DNA of 64,000 nt from Tamarix chinensis (Eukaryota; Streptophyta; Magnoliopsida; Caryophyllales; Tamaricaceae): NCBI GenBank assembly GCA_030549775.1, contig CM060180.1:91844172-91908171 (forward strand). The letters are read 5' to 3'. The notes beneath the pieces were generated by a model. That model saw only the letters and a list, made by a program, of their open reading frames with translations, did no database searches and was not told where the DNA came from. The position numbers and the translations under genes were made by a program. Below, in pieces: positions 47,580 to 58,174 of the stretch (positions are counted from its first letter, which is position 1; the number at the start of each line of letters is the position of its first letter).

Positions 47580-47936
47580 TTAGGACCACCTCTAGGCAGT
47601 CGCCTAAATATAATAAGCCAATCAGAGGCTGACAAGCAGGTTGATGTCATCATGGATATGTTCATGGTTTCTTCCCTTCTAGTTTATGTGTTGTTTGACT
47701 CAGGTGCTTCACCCTCCTTTGTGTCTACTACTTTTATAGCTAGGGCGGCTATGGTTCCTTCTTATAGGATAAATACTTCTGGTGTGCTCTCGTTTAGGGG
47801 TAAACTATCATGTTCTAAGCTATATATAGATGTGGCCTTAGTTATTAATGAATTTGAGCTTCCAATAGACTTCATTGAGGTTGATCTTCAAGACTTTGAT
47901 GTTATCCTTATGATAGATATGCTCGTAAGATATTAG
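47580..47936 (+). pseudogene. Aspartic protease of Tekay-like element
   Basis: The open stretch 47652-47936 encodes VYVLFDSGASPSFVSTTF, with the FDSGAS catalytic motif at 47694-47711 intact. FELPIDFIEVDLQDFDVILMID follows (47850-47915), corresponding to the conserved DFDVILGMDWL block; the G and W of that block are lost. This retropepsin would cleave the polyprotein. It is one of the better preserved parts, but is cut off from gag and RT by stops. Confidence 0.8.
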
Positions 47937-48026
47937 GCTTGGATCAAGTGCACACAAGAGCGCATGTTACTTAAGGGACCATAAGGTGCTAGGGTATCTT
48001 ACCGAAGATGCAAGCCTAGGCCCTTA

Positions 48027-48895
48027 GTGAAGATGGTGTCTGTAGTGGTGCTCAGTACGCTAGTGTGGAAAGGGTACCCATTCTTCTTGTATAAGATTCA
48101 AGATTTGGATGTAAAGGAGCTATCAATTGAGGAGATTCCATTGGTGCAAGAGTTTCCAGATGTATTTCCTAATGAGATCCTAGGGATATCGTCGGTGTGT
48201 GAGATAGACTTCATAATAGACCTTCTACTAGGAACAAAGCCTGTGTCAAAGATGTCCTATCATCTAGAGCCGACTGAGATAGCAGAGTTACATGCTTAGT
48301 TGGGGGAGTTACTAGAGAATAAGTACATTGAACCAAGTGTATTTTCTTGGGGAGCACTAGTCCTTTTCAGTAGGAAGTAGGATGTTGGGTTGAGACTTTG
48401 CATCGATTACCATGGGTTGAACCAAGTTACGGTGAAGAACCATTATCCCTTACCACAAATAAACGACCTCTTTGATCAATTGTGTATGGCTATAATGTTT
48501 TCAAAGATAGAACTCAAATGAGGGTATCATCACCTGAGTATTGTTGAGAAGGACATACCAAAGACAACTTTAAGAATGAAGTATGACAATTATGAGTTCG
48601 TTGTGATGCCCTTTGGACTCACAAATGCACCAACAGTGTTCATGACTTCCGTGAACCGCATCTTCCAGTAGCATCTTGATTAATTAGTTGTGGTTTTCAT
48701 TGATGATATCTTGATTTACTCTCAGACTCATAAGGAGCAAGAGCACCACCTTAGGCATGCTTTAGAGTTGTTAAGGACTCATCAGTTGCATGTCAAGCTC
48801 TTGAAGTGTGAGTTTTGATTAGATTGGTTAGCTTTCCTCGTTCATGTCATCTCAAGGGAAGGTGTTTTGGTGGATCCTTTGAAGATCCAAGCAGT
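48027..48895 (+). pseudogene. Reverse transcriptase of Tekay-like element
   Basis: The frame 48027-48299 encodes IPLVQEFPDVFPNEILGI and SKMSYHLEPTEIAEL. After a stop, [31 protein letters not shown] (about 48392-48482), FSKIEL...[28 protein letters not shown] (about 48560-48630) and VVVFIDDILIYSQTHKEQEHHL follow. The YxDD-type catalytic box FIDD at 48696-48707 is intact. DLRSGYH has become ELK-stop-GYH. These are textbook Ty3/gypsy RT blocks. Several stops (for example the TGA at about 48521) inactivate it. Confidence 0.88.
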
Positions 48896-49505
48896 ATTAG
48901 AGTGGGATACACTAACGAACATTAGGGAAGTTTGTAGTTTTTTGGGGTTAGGGTTAGCAGACTACTACAGATAGTTCGTCTAGGACTGTTCAAAGATTGA
49001 TCATCCTTAAACTACCTTGTTGAAGAAGATGGTGTGCTTTCTTTAGAACGATAAGTGCACAGAGGATTTTGAGGAGCTTAATAAGCAATTGACTTCAGCT
49101 ATATGCTTACCTTGTCATCGAGTATGGAGGTATTTGAGGTATGTAATGATGCATTTAGGTTTAGGATAGGGTATGCGTTCATGCAACATGAGATGATAGT
49201 GGCCTATGCTTCTCACCAATTGAAAGAGCATGAGCATATCTACCTTATGCATGACCTTGAGCTAGCTATGATGGTTTTCACTTTAAATATCTTGAGACAT
49301 TATTTGTATGGAGTGTAGTATAAGTTTTATATAGACCATAAGAGCCTCAAGCATATCTTCATACAGCAAGAACTAAACATGATATAGAGAGGATGGCTGG
49401 ATTAAGTTAAGGACTATGATTTGGAGTTGACCTACGACAAAGGTAAGGCTAACATCGTGGCAGAGGGTCTCAGCAGAAAGATTTTGCACGCCTTAGTTCG
49501 CTGAT
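48896..49505 (+). pseudogene. RT connection and RNase H of Tekay-like element
   Basis: [25 protein letters not shown] (about 48898-48972) corresponds to the WP.P.....RSFLGLAGYYRRF block. The open frame 49103-49318 encodes [60 protein letters not shown]. There VCNDA stands where RNase H has SDAS-type catalytic Asp, and YASHQLK...EKNYPTHDLELAAVVFALK-type residues are clear. The next part (YIDHKSLKHIFTQ-like at 49321-49365) reads FYIDHKSLKHIF. Stops separate the pieces. Confidence 0.8.
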
Positions 49506-49829
49506 AGCACCTAATTGGATCTAGCAAGATCTTCAGGAGTTGAGCATTGAGGTCATTGAACTCTAGGATCTTGAGACAAGGGTGAGCATCCTCTTGATTT
49601 CCCCGACCATCTTCGATGACATTTGAGCTAGTCAGCCAAGATAAGTCAAGCTCAAGTAGATCAAGAAATCAATATTAGACAACAGAGCAATGAGGTTTGA
49701 GGTTTGAGATTTGAGATTTTTTATTATGGTAGTATCTATTTAGAGGACGGTGGTGCATTCCATAGAGCTATGGGGAACTTAAGAGGAGGATTCTATAGGA
49801 GGCTCATCGTGTGCCTTATTCCATCCATC

Positions 49830-50565
49830 AAAAGGGGATGATCTATACAAGGATTTGAGATAAATCTATTGGTGGCCCTTTATGAAGTGGAAGGTTGCTG
49901 ACTTTATGGCTCGATGCTTGACGTGTCAAAAGGCTATAGAGGAACACAAGCATCTGGTAGGTGTAATTTATCCATGGGAGGTGTCTGAGAGGAAATGGGA
50001 TAGTGTCTCGATTGACTTTGTGGTTGGATTACCTAAGAACTATAGCGGTTCAAATTCTATTTAGGTAATGGTTAACCGGTTAACTAAGTCTACAACATTC
50101 ATACTAATGAATTCGACACGGAGTATAGAATAGATGGTTAGTGCTTACAAGAAGCATGTGGTTAGGTACCATGGGGTGCCTAAGGACATTGTATTAGATC
50201 GAGATTCCAGATTCTTGTTGCACTTCTGGTACAAGTTGCAAGCCGCTTTCAGAACATAGCTTAAGATGAGAACTAGTTTCCATCCAACTATAGACGAACA
50301 AACTAAGCATACTATTTAAACCTTGGATTATATGCTTCGGGCATGCATTATTGAGTATTAGTGCAGCTGGGAGGATCTTTTAGACTTGGTGGAGTTCTTC
50401 TATAACAACAGTGATCATGCAAGTATAGGGATGGCACCTTTTGAGAAACTTTATAGATGAAAATGTCATAATCTAGTGTGTTGGAGTGACTCTGGTGAGA
50501 CGATTGTGTTGGAACCAAAGATAGTAGAAGACATTTCTAGCTAGATTAGTTTGATTTGAGACCAG
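49830..50565 (+). pseudogene. Integrase of Tekay-like element
   Basis: The open frame 49882-50064 encodes MKWKVADFMARCLTCQ, the second half of the HHCC zinc site (CLTC), then WDSVSIDFVVGLPKNYSGSNSI. After a stop comes VMVNRLTKSTTFI, where VIVDRLTKSAHFI has lost its first catalytic Asp to Asn. KHVVRYHGVPKDIVLDRDSRF keeps the second Asp (about 50156-50212). FHPTIDEQTKHTI has Lys in place of the catalytic Glu of DGQSERTI (50278-50316). Catalysis is therefore lost twice over, besides stops. The family assignment is clear. Confidence 0.83.
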
Positions 50566-51040
50566 ATGAAGGAAGCCCAAAATAGCCAAAAGAGTTGTGC
50601 AGATCTACAGAGGCGAGCAGATGAGTTTGAGGTAGGCGACCGAGTCCTTCTAAGAGTTTCGCCAACCAAGGAAGTGATGGGTTTTGGTTATAAAGGTAAG
50701 CTTAGCCTGAAGTTCATTGGATCATATGAGAGTTTGGATCAGGTTAGAGAGGTTTCTTACTATCTATCCTTACCCATTGATCTTTCATATGTATATAATG
50801 TTTTCCACATCTCGCAATTAAGGAGGTATATGTTGGATCCTTCGCACTTCATTTAGCCTAAGTTGATTGAGCTCAATGAGTTGTTAACTTACTAGGAGCG
50901 TCTACAAACAATTCTTGATTCCAAGACTCAAGAGATGTGTTTGAAGATCATTCTACTTATGAAGGTCTTGTGGTCACATCATAGGGTAGAGGAAGCTACT
51001 TAGAATCTGAGTAGGAGATCAAGACAAAGTATCCCAATTT
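50566..51040 (+). pseudogene. Integrase C-terminal domain and chromodomain remnant
   Basis: The open frame 50566-50856 encodes FEVGDRVLLRVSPTKEVMGFG and KGKLSLKFIGSYE, the usual GDxVxLxVSPxKGVxRFGxKGKLSPRFIGPFE block, then YVYNVFHISQLRRYMLDPSH (VFHVSxLRKY...DPSH). After a stop, ERLQTILDSKTQ...LMKVLWSHHRVEEAT (about 50896-50998) matches the chromovirus chromodomain (ILDRxxKxLRxKxIxLVKVxWxxHxxEEATWE). The final Trp of EEATW is a stop codon. A chromodomain in this position defines chromoviruses and targets integration to heterochromatin marks in characterised members. Confidence 0.8.
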
Positions 51041-51214
51041 TTTTTCTTAGAATCATTGCAAGGGTAATGCTACCTCTTTTAAGGGGGGTAGTACCCTTCT
51101 AATGTGTATTAACCCTTAGTTATTGTTTTATTTTGGTTAATGGCTTAGGATTTTCTTATGTTTTGAGCTGACAGCAATGCATTTCTCTTTTGGACTTAGG
51201 GGACGAAGACTCCT

Positions 51215-51229
51215 TTAAAGGGGTAGTGT
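51215..51229 (+). other. Polypurine tract region, Tekay-like element
   Basis: AAAGGGGTAGTGT precedes the 3' LTR start TGTAATATCCC. It is a purine-rich run in the expected place, partly decayed. Confidence 0.55.
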
Positions 51230-54037
51230 TGTAATATCCCACACCAAAATCCTTTAAAATGTATCAAAAATTATGTTGACATAAAATAAATTAGTTTTGG
51301 TTTTGAAATAGGCTTGAAATTCCAATAAAAATGAAAATTTTAGGCATATCAATCTACTGGCTTACATAACCGATTAACTAGTGGTTGAGTAACTGACATT
51401 TTTATTCTTGATAAACGAGTTGACTGATTTACCCAAACCCATAGATTGGTTATCCTATGATTTTAGATTCATTTCTAATGTTGGTTCAAATTTCTCTCTA
51501 ATGTTTATGAATACTTTTGATCAGAGTCCAACTATGCTAATAAGCATATTTTAGTTCTCTGGGATTATTCTCACATTATTTAAACCATTATATAATTTTA
51601 ATTAGCTAATTTTTTTCCAAAAGGCACTTTTGAGGAAAGTCTCACCTTCTCTCTTCTTCCTCACCTATCCCTCTCTCCTCTAGCAACTAGAGTGTGAGAT
51701 TGACTTTATGCACCATCTCCTAACTCACCAACCCACTACCATACTCATTCCTAACTGCACTCAACCCCTATCACCCCATCCAGTCAGACCTCACTTCTTG
51801 GTTGGCCACACTCAACCTCAATGGTCTTATCCCCCTTTATTGCGATTATCAACCTGATATTGCCTCTATACCTTTCATTTCTAATCCATTTTTATTTCTC
51901 ACTTATTTTTCTTGCACTCTTCTCCCTTTTCTTGGTAAAAAAAATCCCCAAGTGTTAAATATCCCTTCATTCTTCCCTTTCTCCACTCTACTAAGCAAAA
52001 TATAGACTAGATTTGGTTTTCTCCCCTCTTTGTGTGACCATTATATTCCTTTTTCTTCTTCTAATTTTATTTTTAGTTCTCTATTTCTTTCCTTAAGCAA
52101 GGAATAATTATGTTTGACAAAGGTTGAAGAGTACAACTCTTTCCTCAACACATTATTTTTTACCAAAAAAAAAGGTAGTGTTTTGTGTTCTTCTTATTCT
52201 TCTAATTTTTCCTATATTTTAATGAAGTTTTGCAAGATGATTTTTTTAATGGTTTTAACTTTAATTCTATTAGGAATTGAGGTTATGCTAGATAGCCATC
52301 ATGTAGGATCTTTTGTTCTAGAAGAATTGATTTAAGGTAAGGCATACTTATCTTTAACATAAATAGGGTTCTTTGGTATATTGGGGTTCCATGTGTTTGG
52401 TATTTATATGAGTATGATTTAATTATGTTCCATGATATAAGTATGTGGTATAATTCTTCCCAATTTATTGTTGTTGGAATTCTCTTATATGAAGTATAAA
52501 ATAGGCCATTGGAGAATGATTCATTTAAGCTTGTACATTACTATGTATCCATACAATTCTATGTGTGCAGCATGTATTTTTATGTGTATTTTGACATAGA
52601 AGCATTCTAGGATTAATATGGTAAAGTTTGGTAAATTTGGGTGTGTGTATCATAAGTCAAGGTAGCGTTTTACCTAAACCAATCAATTGATTCCTCGAAC
52701 TCATTGACTAGTTATTCAAGTAGTTGAATGGTTCGGATTTTTGGATAGGTTGGTCACGAGATCAATTAATTGGTTGACAAACTAGTTGATTGGTTTGTTA
52801 ATTCCATCAATCGGTGTCCATGCAGACCAAAATAGTTTGGTCTCTACTTATATCCATTAAACTATTGGATAAAACCAGTCAACTAATTTCTATGACCACT
52901 CGATCGGTTGGTAAAACCCATTTACTTGTTTCTCTACAGGCAAAAATGGGTTGGACTTTGCTTAGACCCATCAACCAGTTGGACCAAACCATTCGACTAG
53001 TTCCCATGGAAATTCCATCGGTGAGGCCAACCAATCGACTGGTTCTCTAGTGTTGCTTTGGTTTAGTTCTGGTACAACCAAACCAGCTAATAAGTCCTAG
53101 GGACCGATCAACTAGTCTGGCTGAATGCTACATGTTTTATTTATAAATTGTTGTTATCCTCTTGGGCCTTTTTTTTCATACCTCTATGTATTTAAAACAT
53201 TTAAATTATGATTTCAACTATGATTTTCTTGATTTAATAAGAATCATCATGATGGTATTTGAAACTTTAAGTTGGTTAAGTTTGGTGCCATCTCTAAATA
53301 CCCAAATGGTGGCTTTTATGCCTTGTCATGTGTTTGGTGTTAATACTTGAAAACACCCAATTTGGTTATATAATGGATTTTAATTGTGCACTTGGAAACC
53401 CCAATTCAGTTGAATAATGAATTTTAATTGTGTTTGGTTTTAGCACTTAAAAACACTCAATTTGGTTAAAAAATGGATTTTAATTGTGTTTGGTTTAGAA
53501 CTTGAAAACATCCAATTTTGTTAAATAATGGATTTTAACTATGATTGGTGTTATCACTTAGAAATACCCATTTAATTGTGTTTGGATTTTATTGTGATTT
53601 GTGATATCACTTGAAAATACATAATAATGGAATAAGATTTCGTTCGCGCCTTTTTCTCCGGTTCTCAAGGTAGTTGCCGGGAGTTAGTGGGTAGTTTGCC
53701 CTTGGTTATGTTTTCACTCAGTACCTATTTCCTTCTCTACCAGGTTGCGGTCACTAGGAGTGTATGCATGTATCTTTCAGGTATAGGATTAGACATGGCA
53801 TCGGTGCCAAGCTCAAGTGGATGAGGTATCCCAGTACAAGCCCCCTGGCACTTCTTATTGTCCATCGCTTGGGCGGATATGGTATCCCAACTTTTTATCC
53901 CTCGTAGCAGAGATATTCCAGGTATGGTGGGTTAGGTATCTCAATACAGTCCCCCATGGTGTACTTCAACTACGTGTAGTAGGTGTGGTATCCCAATTTA
54001 TAGTAGGCACACTTGATGTATGGTGGTTGTGGCATCC
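51230..54037 (+). repeat. 3' LTR of Tekay-like element, truncated
   Basis: It starts TGTAATATCCCACACC and aligns with the 5' LTR up to about 54037 (GGTTGTGGCATCC versus GGGGTGCAGTATTCC near 45400). There homology stops abruptly. About 0.85 kb of the LTR end is missing, so there is no right-hand target duplication. The internal arrays at 53331-53610 and 53823-54000 match those of the 5' LTR. Confidence 0.8.
53331..53610. repeat. Tandem repeat of about 60 bp within 3' LTR
   Basis: About five units of TTTGGTTTTAGCACTTAAAAACACTCAATTTGG-type sequence correspond to the array at 44750-44960. The unit number differs between the two LTRs. Confidence 0.78.
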
Positions 54038-54677
54038 TCGAACAATAGACTGAAGCACCTTATCAGGAACAACACACCTCAACCACTATTATCATCTAGT
54101 GGAAGGGATCTGAAAACATCACCTCCTTAGATCAAAATGCTTCCAAGCTACTATTATTATCCGGTGGAATCAATATGAAAATATCACCTTGGTTCTGACT
54201 CACGTACTCTTTAACTTTAAATCATTAGCATCATATTTGTTAGGTTACTTAATTCATATTCTTATTTATAATAAGCATGGGCCCTACTATTATTAATCTA
54301 GTAGAATAGACTAGAGCACCTTCTTAGGGATAACACACCTGAGCTGTTACTATCATCCTGTAAAATGGATATGAAAACATTACTTTCTGAGGACAAAATT
54401 CTCTTAAGCCACTATTATCATCTGGTGGAATAAATATGAAAAAATAACATTAGCTTGACTCACGTGATCTTTTACATTAAAAAATTAATGTATTATGCAT
54501 GATTTATTTGACAAGTATAAAATATAACTAATTTGAGTAATACATCAATAAATAGATAACAATACCATCTCAAAGGTTAATATGCTCATTTTATCCCAAA
54601 ACCCTAAATTCAAAATTTAGGCATAGCTTCTCCCGTAATGATCATTTACCCACCAAATTTAGTATATATTCCTCAAA

Positions 54678-54748
<71 letters not shown>

Positions 54749-56200
54749 GCATACCCAAAATTCAAAGTCTAACTCCCACATTTTACACATGAGATAATAG
54801 CCCTATCTCAAAAGTTATTATTTACAAAGCTCCCAAAATCTTAATTTTGCAGGTAAGTCATAGCTTTTTTAATAAAGCTCATTAAATTACTAAATTCAAT
54901 ATGCATCCCTAAAATACCAATAGTAACAACATATCCAAAATTTGAGCTCTAACTCTAACGTTTTGCACATGTAATAATAAGATTACCGTTTAAGGTTACT
55001 ATTTCTAATTTAGCCATTTTCTCATTTTAGGGTACTTATGATATTTATAATCACTCCAATAACTCCACGTAATATTTTTAGCATATTTTAATACTTCAAA
55101 CACGTTCAAGTACCAAATTTTCTATATTAACCCATATAGACAAAAATTACCCTTATAGATAGCCGAAAGCTCTTATTTTATGAACATATTATTTCTTCAA
55201 TATCATTATTTCCAAATCCTCCATTTATTATTATATATATTAAATATATTTATTTCCCACTTAACATACTATATTAGGCACATACTACACTTCAAAAAAT
55301 TATACTGCTCCATAAATATACAACCTAGCGTAGTAATGGTATATTAGCATATCTTGCGTTATTCATACTCTCTTTCTATTACATAATCCATATTACCATA
55401 TCATATCATTAACAACATAAATTTAACCATATAATAACAATATCATGATAATACATATATCCATACAAGAATTTAACACAAAACACTAAGCATCTACAAG
55501 TATCCTCATGAAAAATGCTACGGTCTCTAAGCATGCTTATCCTATCTTATCTCTTCCTAGACACTCATCGGTGGGGGTGATCTTGCACAGTTTTGGTGAT
55601 GGATAGGAGAGGAAAAGAAGGAGGGGAAAAGCTGCATTTTGGGTGCAATATTTTGATGGAAAAATAGAGGGAGAATAGGGTAGATGTAGACATTAAATGT
55701 GCCTTTATATAGATACATGCAAGTAGAAAAAGAGAGAGGAGAGGTTAGGTGATAGGGCAAAAAAATTCAACACCAGACCCTAGAAATGAGGAAGGGTGAG
55801 TTGATGGGGGTAGAGGGATAGGCTTAGCAGGAAAGGAGTGCACACAAGAAGAAGAGAAGAAAAGAAGAAAGGTGATGCGAGGTGAGGAGAGGTGATTCAT
55901 AAGAGAGAATAAAGTGAAATAAAATAAGGTAGGGAGAAGATAACAAAAGGGAAAGGAAAATGTGGGTTTAGATTTAGATTTAGATTAAAATAATTTAGGG
56001 TATTAAGATAATTAAATTAATGATTATATGATATTAGGTTTAGGTTAGAAAATATATTAATTACTTGAAATAAAAATTTTTATTAAGCTAAGATTTAAGA
56101 TTGGGGAGTAAAGGTAAGATAGAATTATTCATTTTCTGAGATTATAATTAGGTTATGATTTATGGTTAGCTAAAATTTGGGGCATTAGATCCTAAGTTAG
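54038..56200 (-). repeat. LTR-like sequence, minus orientation, with internal duplication
   Basis: Two direct copies of a segment (GCACCTT...ACACACCT...ACTATTATCATCTGGTGGAAT...TTGACTCACGT) lie at 54054-54215 and 54316-54475. On the minus strand near 55690-55720 the sequence reads TCTATATAAAGGC, followed by long CT-rich sequence (CACTTTATTCTCTC...), which looks like an LTR promoter and transcript leader. This suggests a degraded Ty3/gypsy LTR in minus orientation fused to the truncated Tekay 3' LTR. No ends were fixed. The (ATT)n run at 54679-54748 lies inside. No gene recognised. Confidence 0.35.
54679..54748. repeat. (ATT)n microsatellite
   Basis: About 23 uninterrupted ATT units. Confidence 0.95.
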
Positions 56201-56530
56201 GGTCAATAATAACTTTTCCTTTTGTTGGATATGACCTAGTCATTTATTTTATTTTTTTATTCGCTATGAGATAGTTCAGGCTCCATCTATACACTATATG
56301 TTATCCATTAAACTTATAGTATGCATACTTAAAAATTAAATGATGAAGATTGTGTGCTTTATATTTCCTCAAATCTAATAAAGTGTAACTTAAAGTCAAA
56401 TATAAGAGTGGTTTAAGGTACTTTAGGATCGGCCTCCTATGTTAGAGCTCAGCAATAACTTTTCTTTTGTTTGATATGGCATAGTCATTTTTTATTTTTA
56501 TTTTTACTCTCTACGAGATAGTTCAAGCTC

Positions 56531-57486
56531 TGATGTGTAGCAAAACGAGTGGTTTCAAAATTCTCCACTTTTTTATAGTTTTATAATGATAAACAAAGGA
56601 TGAATTCTAAATTGATGATATAGATGAAGGATCACACAAAGTGATTCTTCAAACTAGCTTTGAAAGCCTCACATAGATAACTCTCAAAGAATCTCTATTG
56701 AAGAAGCACGCAGTAAACTTTACTAGATATCTCTATACAAACTCAAACCAGAAAGGTATAGAGGGTTTCTAAACTATAACTCACACAAATAAGATAACTT
56801 AGAGACAAATCTATTTTACGAATCACATAGATAACATAAATATAAAACAAAGAAACTCACACGGGGTTTCAATGAGAGAAAACTTGATTTAATAACTCAA
56901 TTCAACTATCCTCCTCAAATAATGAGTTTACATGTGATATTTATAGAATAATATCCACCTCCTCATATAACCTCCTTAATAATAAGATAAACTAAATCTA
57001 AATATCATAAACACTAATTAAATCACTATTCATGTGAATAGTAATCTCCTATGATAATAATAATTAAATCCTAACAAAATATTAAAAAGATAAGATACAT
57101 CATATGATAAAAGATAAAAACTATCTAATTTCTTAATGATTAAGGAAATAAATTAACTAACCACTATCCTAACATAATTATTAGATGAGTCAATAACAAC
57201 CTAGATAATAAATATGAAAAGATAGTGGAGTCCATAATGCTAATTACGACACTTTATCCATTAGTGTGTAAAAATTTAGCTTAAAACACATATGGTAAAA
57301 TGGTCATAATTTTGTGTAGAAAACTTGGATTTGAGATCCAAAAGATGCCTTGGACTCCTAATTTAATAATCCTTCCGATGATATCCATATTATAGGTTAG
57401 ATAATTATCTTCAAATTTTACCTTTGCTTCCTTCTATTGTGATGCATAAGACAATCTTCAAAATATTGGAATTTTGTTTTACATCA
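56531..57486 (-). mobile_element. Solo LTR (956 bp) in the tandem repeat
   Basis: The insert has ends TGATGTGTAGCAAAAC and the complement of TGATGTAAAACAAAAT. It is flanked by AGCTC (56526-56530) and GGCTC (57487-57491), a 5-bp duplication with one mismatch, and it splits one tandem unit exactly. On the minus strand a TATAAATA box (complement of 56938-56945) is followed by sequence like a copia R/U5 region, hence minus orientation. There is no internal coding DNA. The family is not identified. Confidence 0.78.
56938..56945 (-). promoter_or_regulatory. Putative TATA box of solo LTR
   Basis: On the minus strand the sequence reads CTATAAATATC, mid-LTR, followed by a plausible transcript leader. 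It supports the minus orientation of this LTR. Confidence 0.45.
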
Positions 57487-57830
57487 GGCTCCATCTTTAC
57501 ACTATATGTTATCTATTAACCTTATATAGAGTATGCATACTTAAGAATTTAATGATGAAGATTTTTCACTTCATTTTTTCTCAAATATAATAAAATGAAA
57601 CTTAAAGTCAAATATAAGAGTGGGTTAGGGTACTTCAGGGTCGGCCTCCTAAGTTAGTGCTCAGCAATAACTTTTTCTTTGGTTGGATATGACTTAGTCG
57701 TATATTTTCTTTTTCACTCACCACAAGCTACTCCATGACCCATCTTTACTCTATAGGTTATACATCAACCTTTTAAAGATTATGAATACTTAAGAATTAG
57801 ATGATGAATTTTGGGATCATATTTAGATTA

Positions 57831-58070
57831 TGTCCATTGGGATGGCCCAAGTGCGATCGGTGATCCTTCTATGGTTGGTTAGGATGTCTTAACACTTCAT
57901 TTGTCATATAACCCCTTGGTTAGTTTTTCCCACTCAAATAAATGGAACTAATTATTGTTATGTAATCACCTAAGTTAAAAATAATAATGGGTCTTTACAT
58001 GCCTTCTTATGAAGTGGTGCATGGATGCATGCTATGATATTTCATTTGCTTACATATATAAACCTACTAT
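57831..58070. other. Spacer without gene
   Basis: Short mixed-composition sequence between the tandem repeat and the solo LTR. Nothing recognised. Confidence 0.5.
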
Positions 58071-58075
58071 TATAC

Positions 58076-58141
58076 AGTAACACCCCCCCCCCCATTTTTT
58101 ACTACCAAATAAATTTATTTTTAAGACATTATGGAAGCAAA

Positions 58142-58174
<33 letters not shown>

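Larger units (their letters stand above)
42808..54037 (+). mobile_element. Tekay/Del-like Ty3/gypsy chromovirus (decayed)
   Basis: A large LTR retrotransposon: 3.4-kb 5' LTR, PBS, gag, protease, RT, RNase H, integrase, chromodomain remnant, purine tract and a truncated 3' LTR. Long LTRs starting TGTAAT, the Ty3 gene order and a chromodomain at the integrase C terminus fit the Tekay (Del) chromovirus lineage; the lineage name is inference. A hand comparison of the first 130 or so LTR bases shows roughly one difference per five to six bases, so it is old. All frames carry stops. It sits inside a minus-strand copia element. Confidence 0.83.
56205..57830. repeat. Tandem repeat, period near 248 bp, interrupted by a solo LTR
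   Basis: A unit beginning CAATAACTTTT.CTTTTG..TGGATATG..TAGTC and containing GGCTCCATCT.TACACTATATGTTATC, AACTTAAAGTCAAATATAAGAGTGG and GGATCGGCCTCCTA.GTTAG.GCTCAG starts at about 56205, 56452 and 57664. Allowing for the 956-bp LTR and its 5-bp duplication, the spacing is 247 and about 251 bases. The third unit is partial, ending near 57830. Confidence 0.8.

Noticed and set aside
47652..47936. Possible host aspartic protease gene
   Set aside because: The FDSGAS frame sits between gag and RT of a Ty3/gypsy element in the expected order, so it is the retrotransposon protease.
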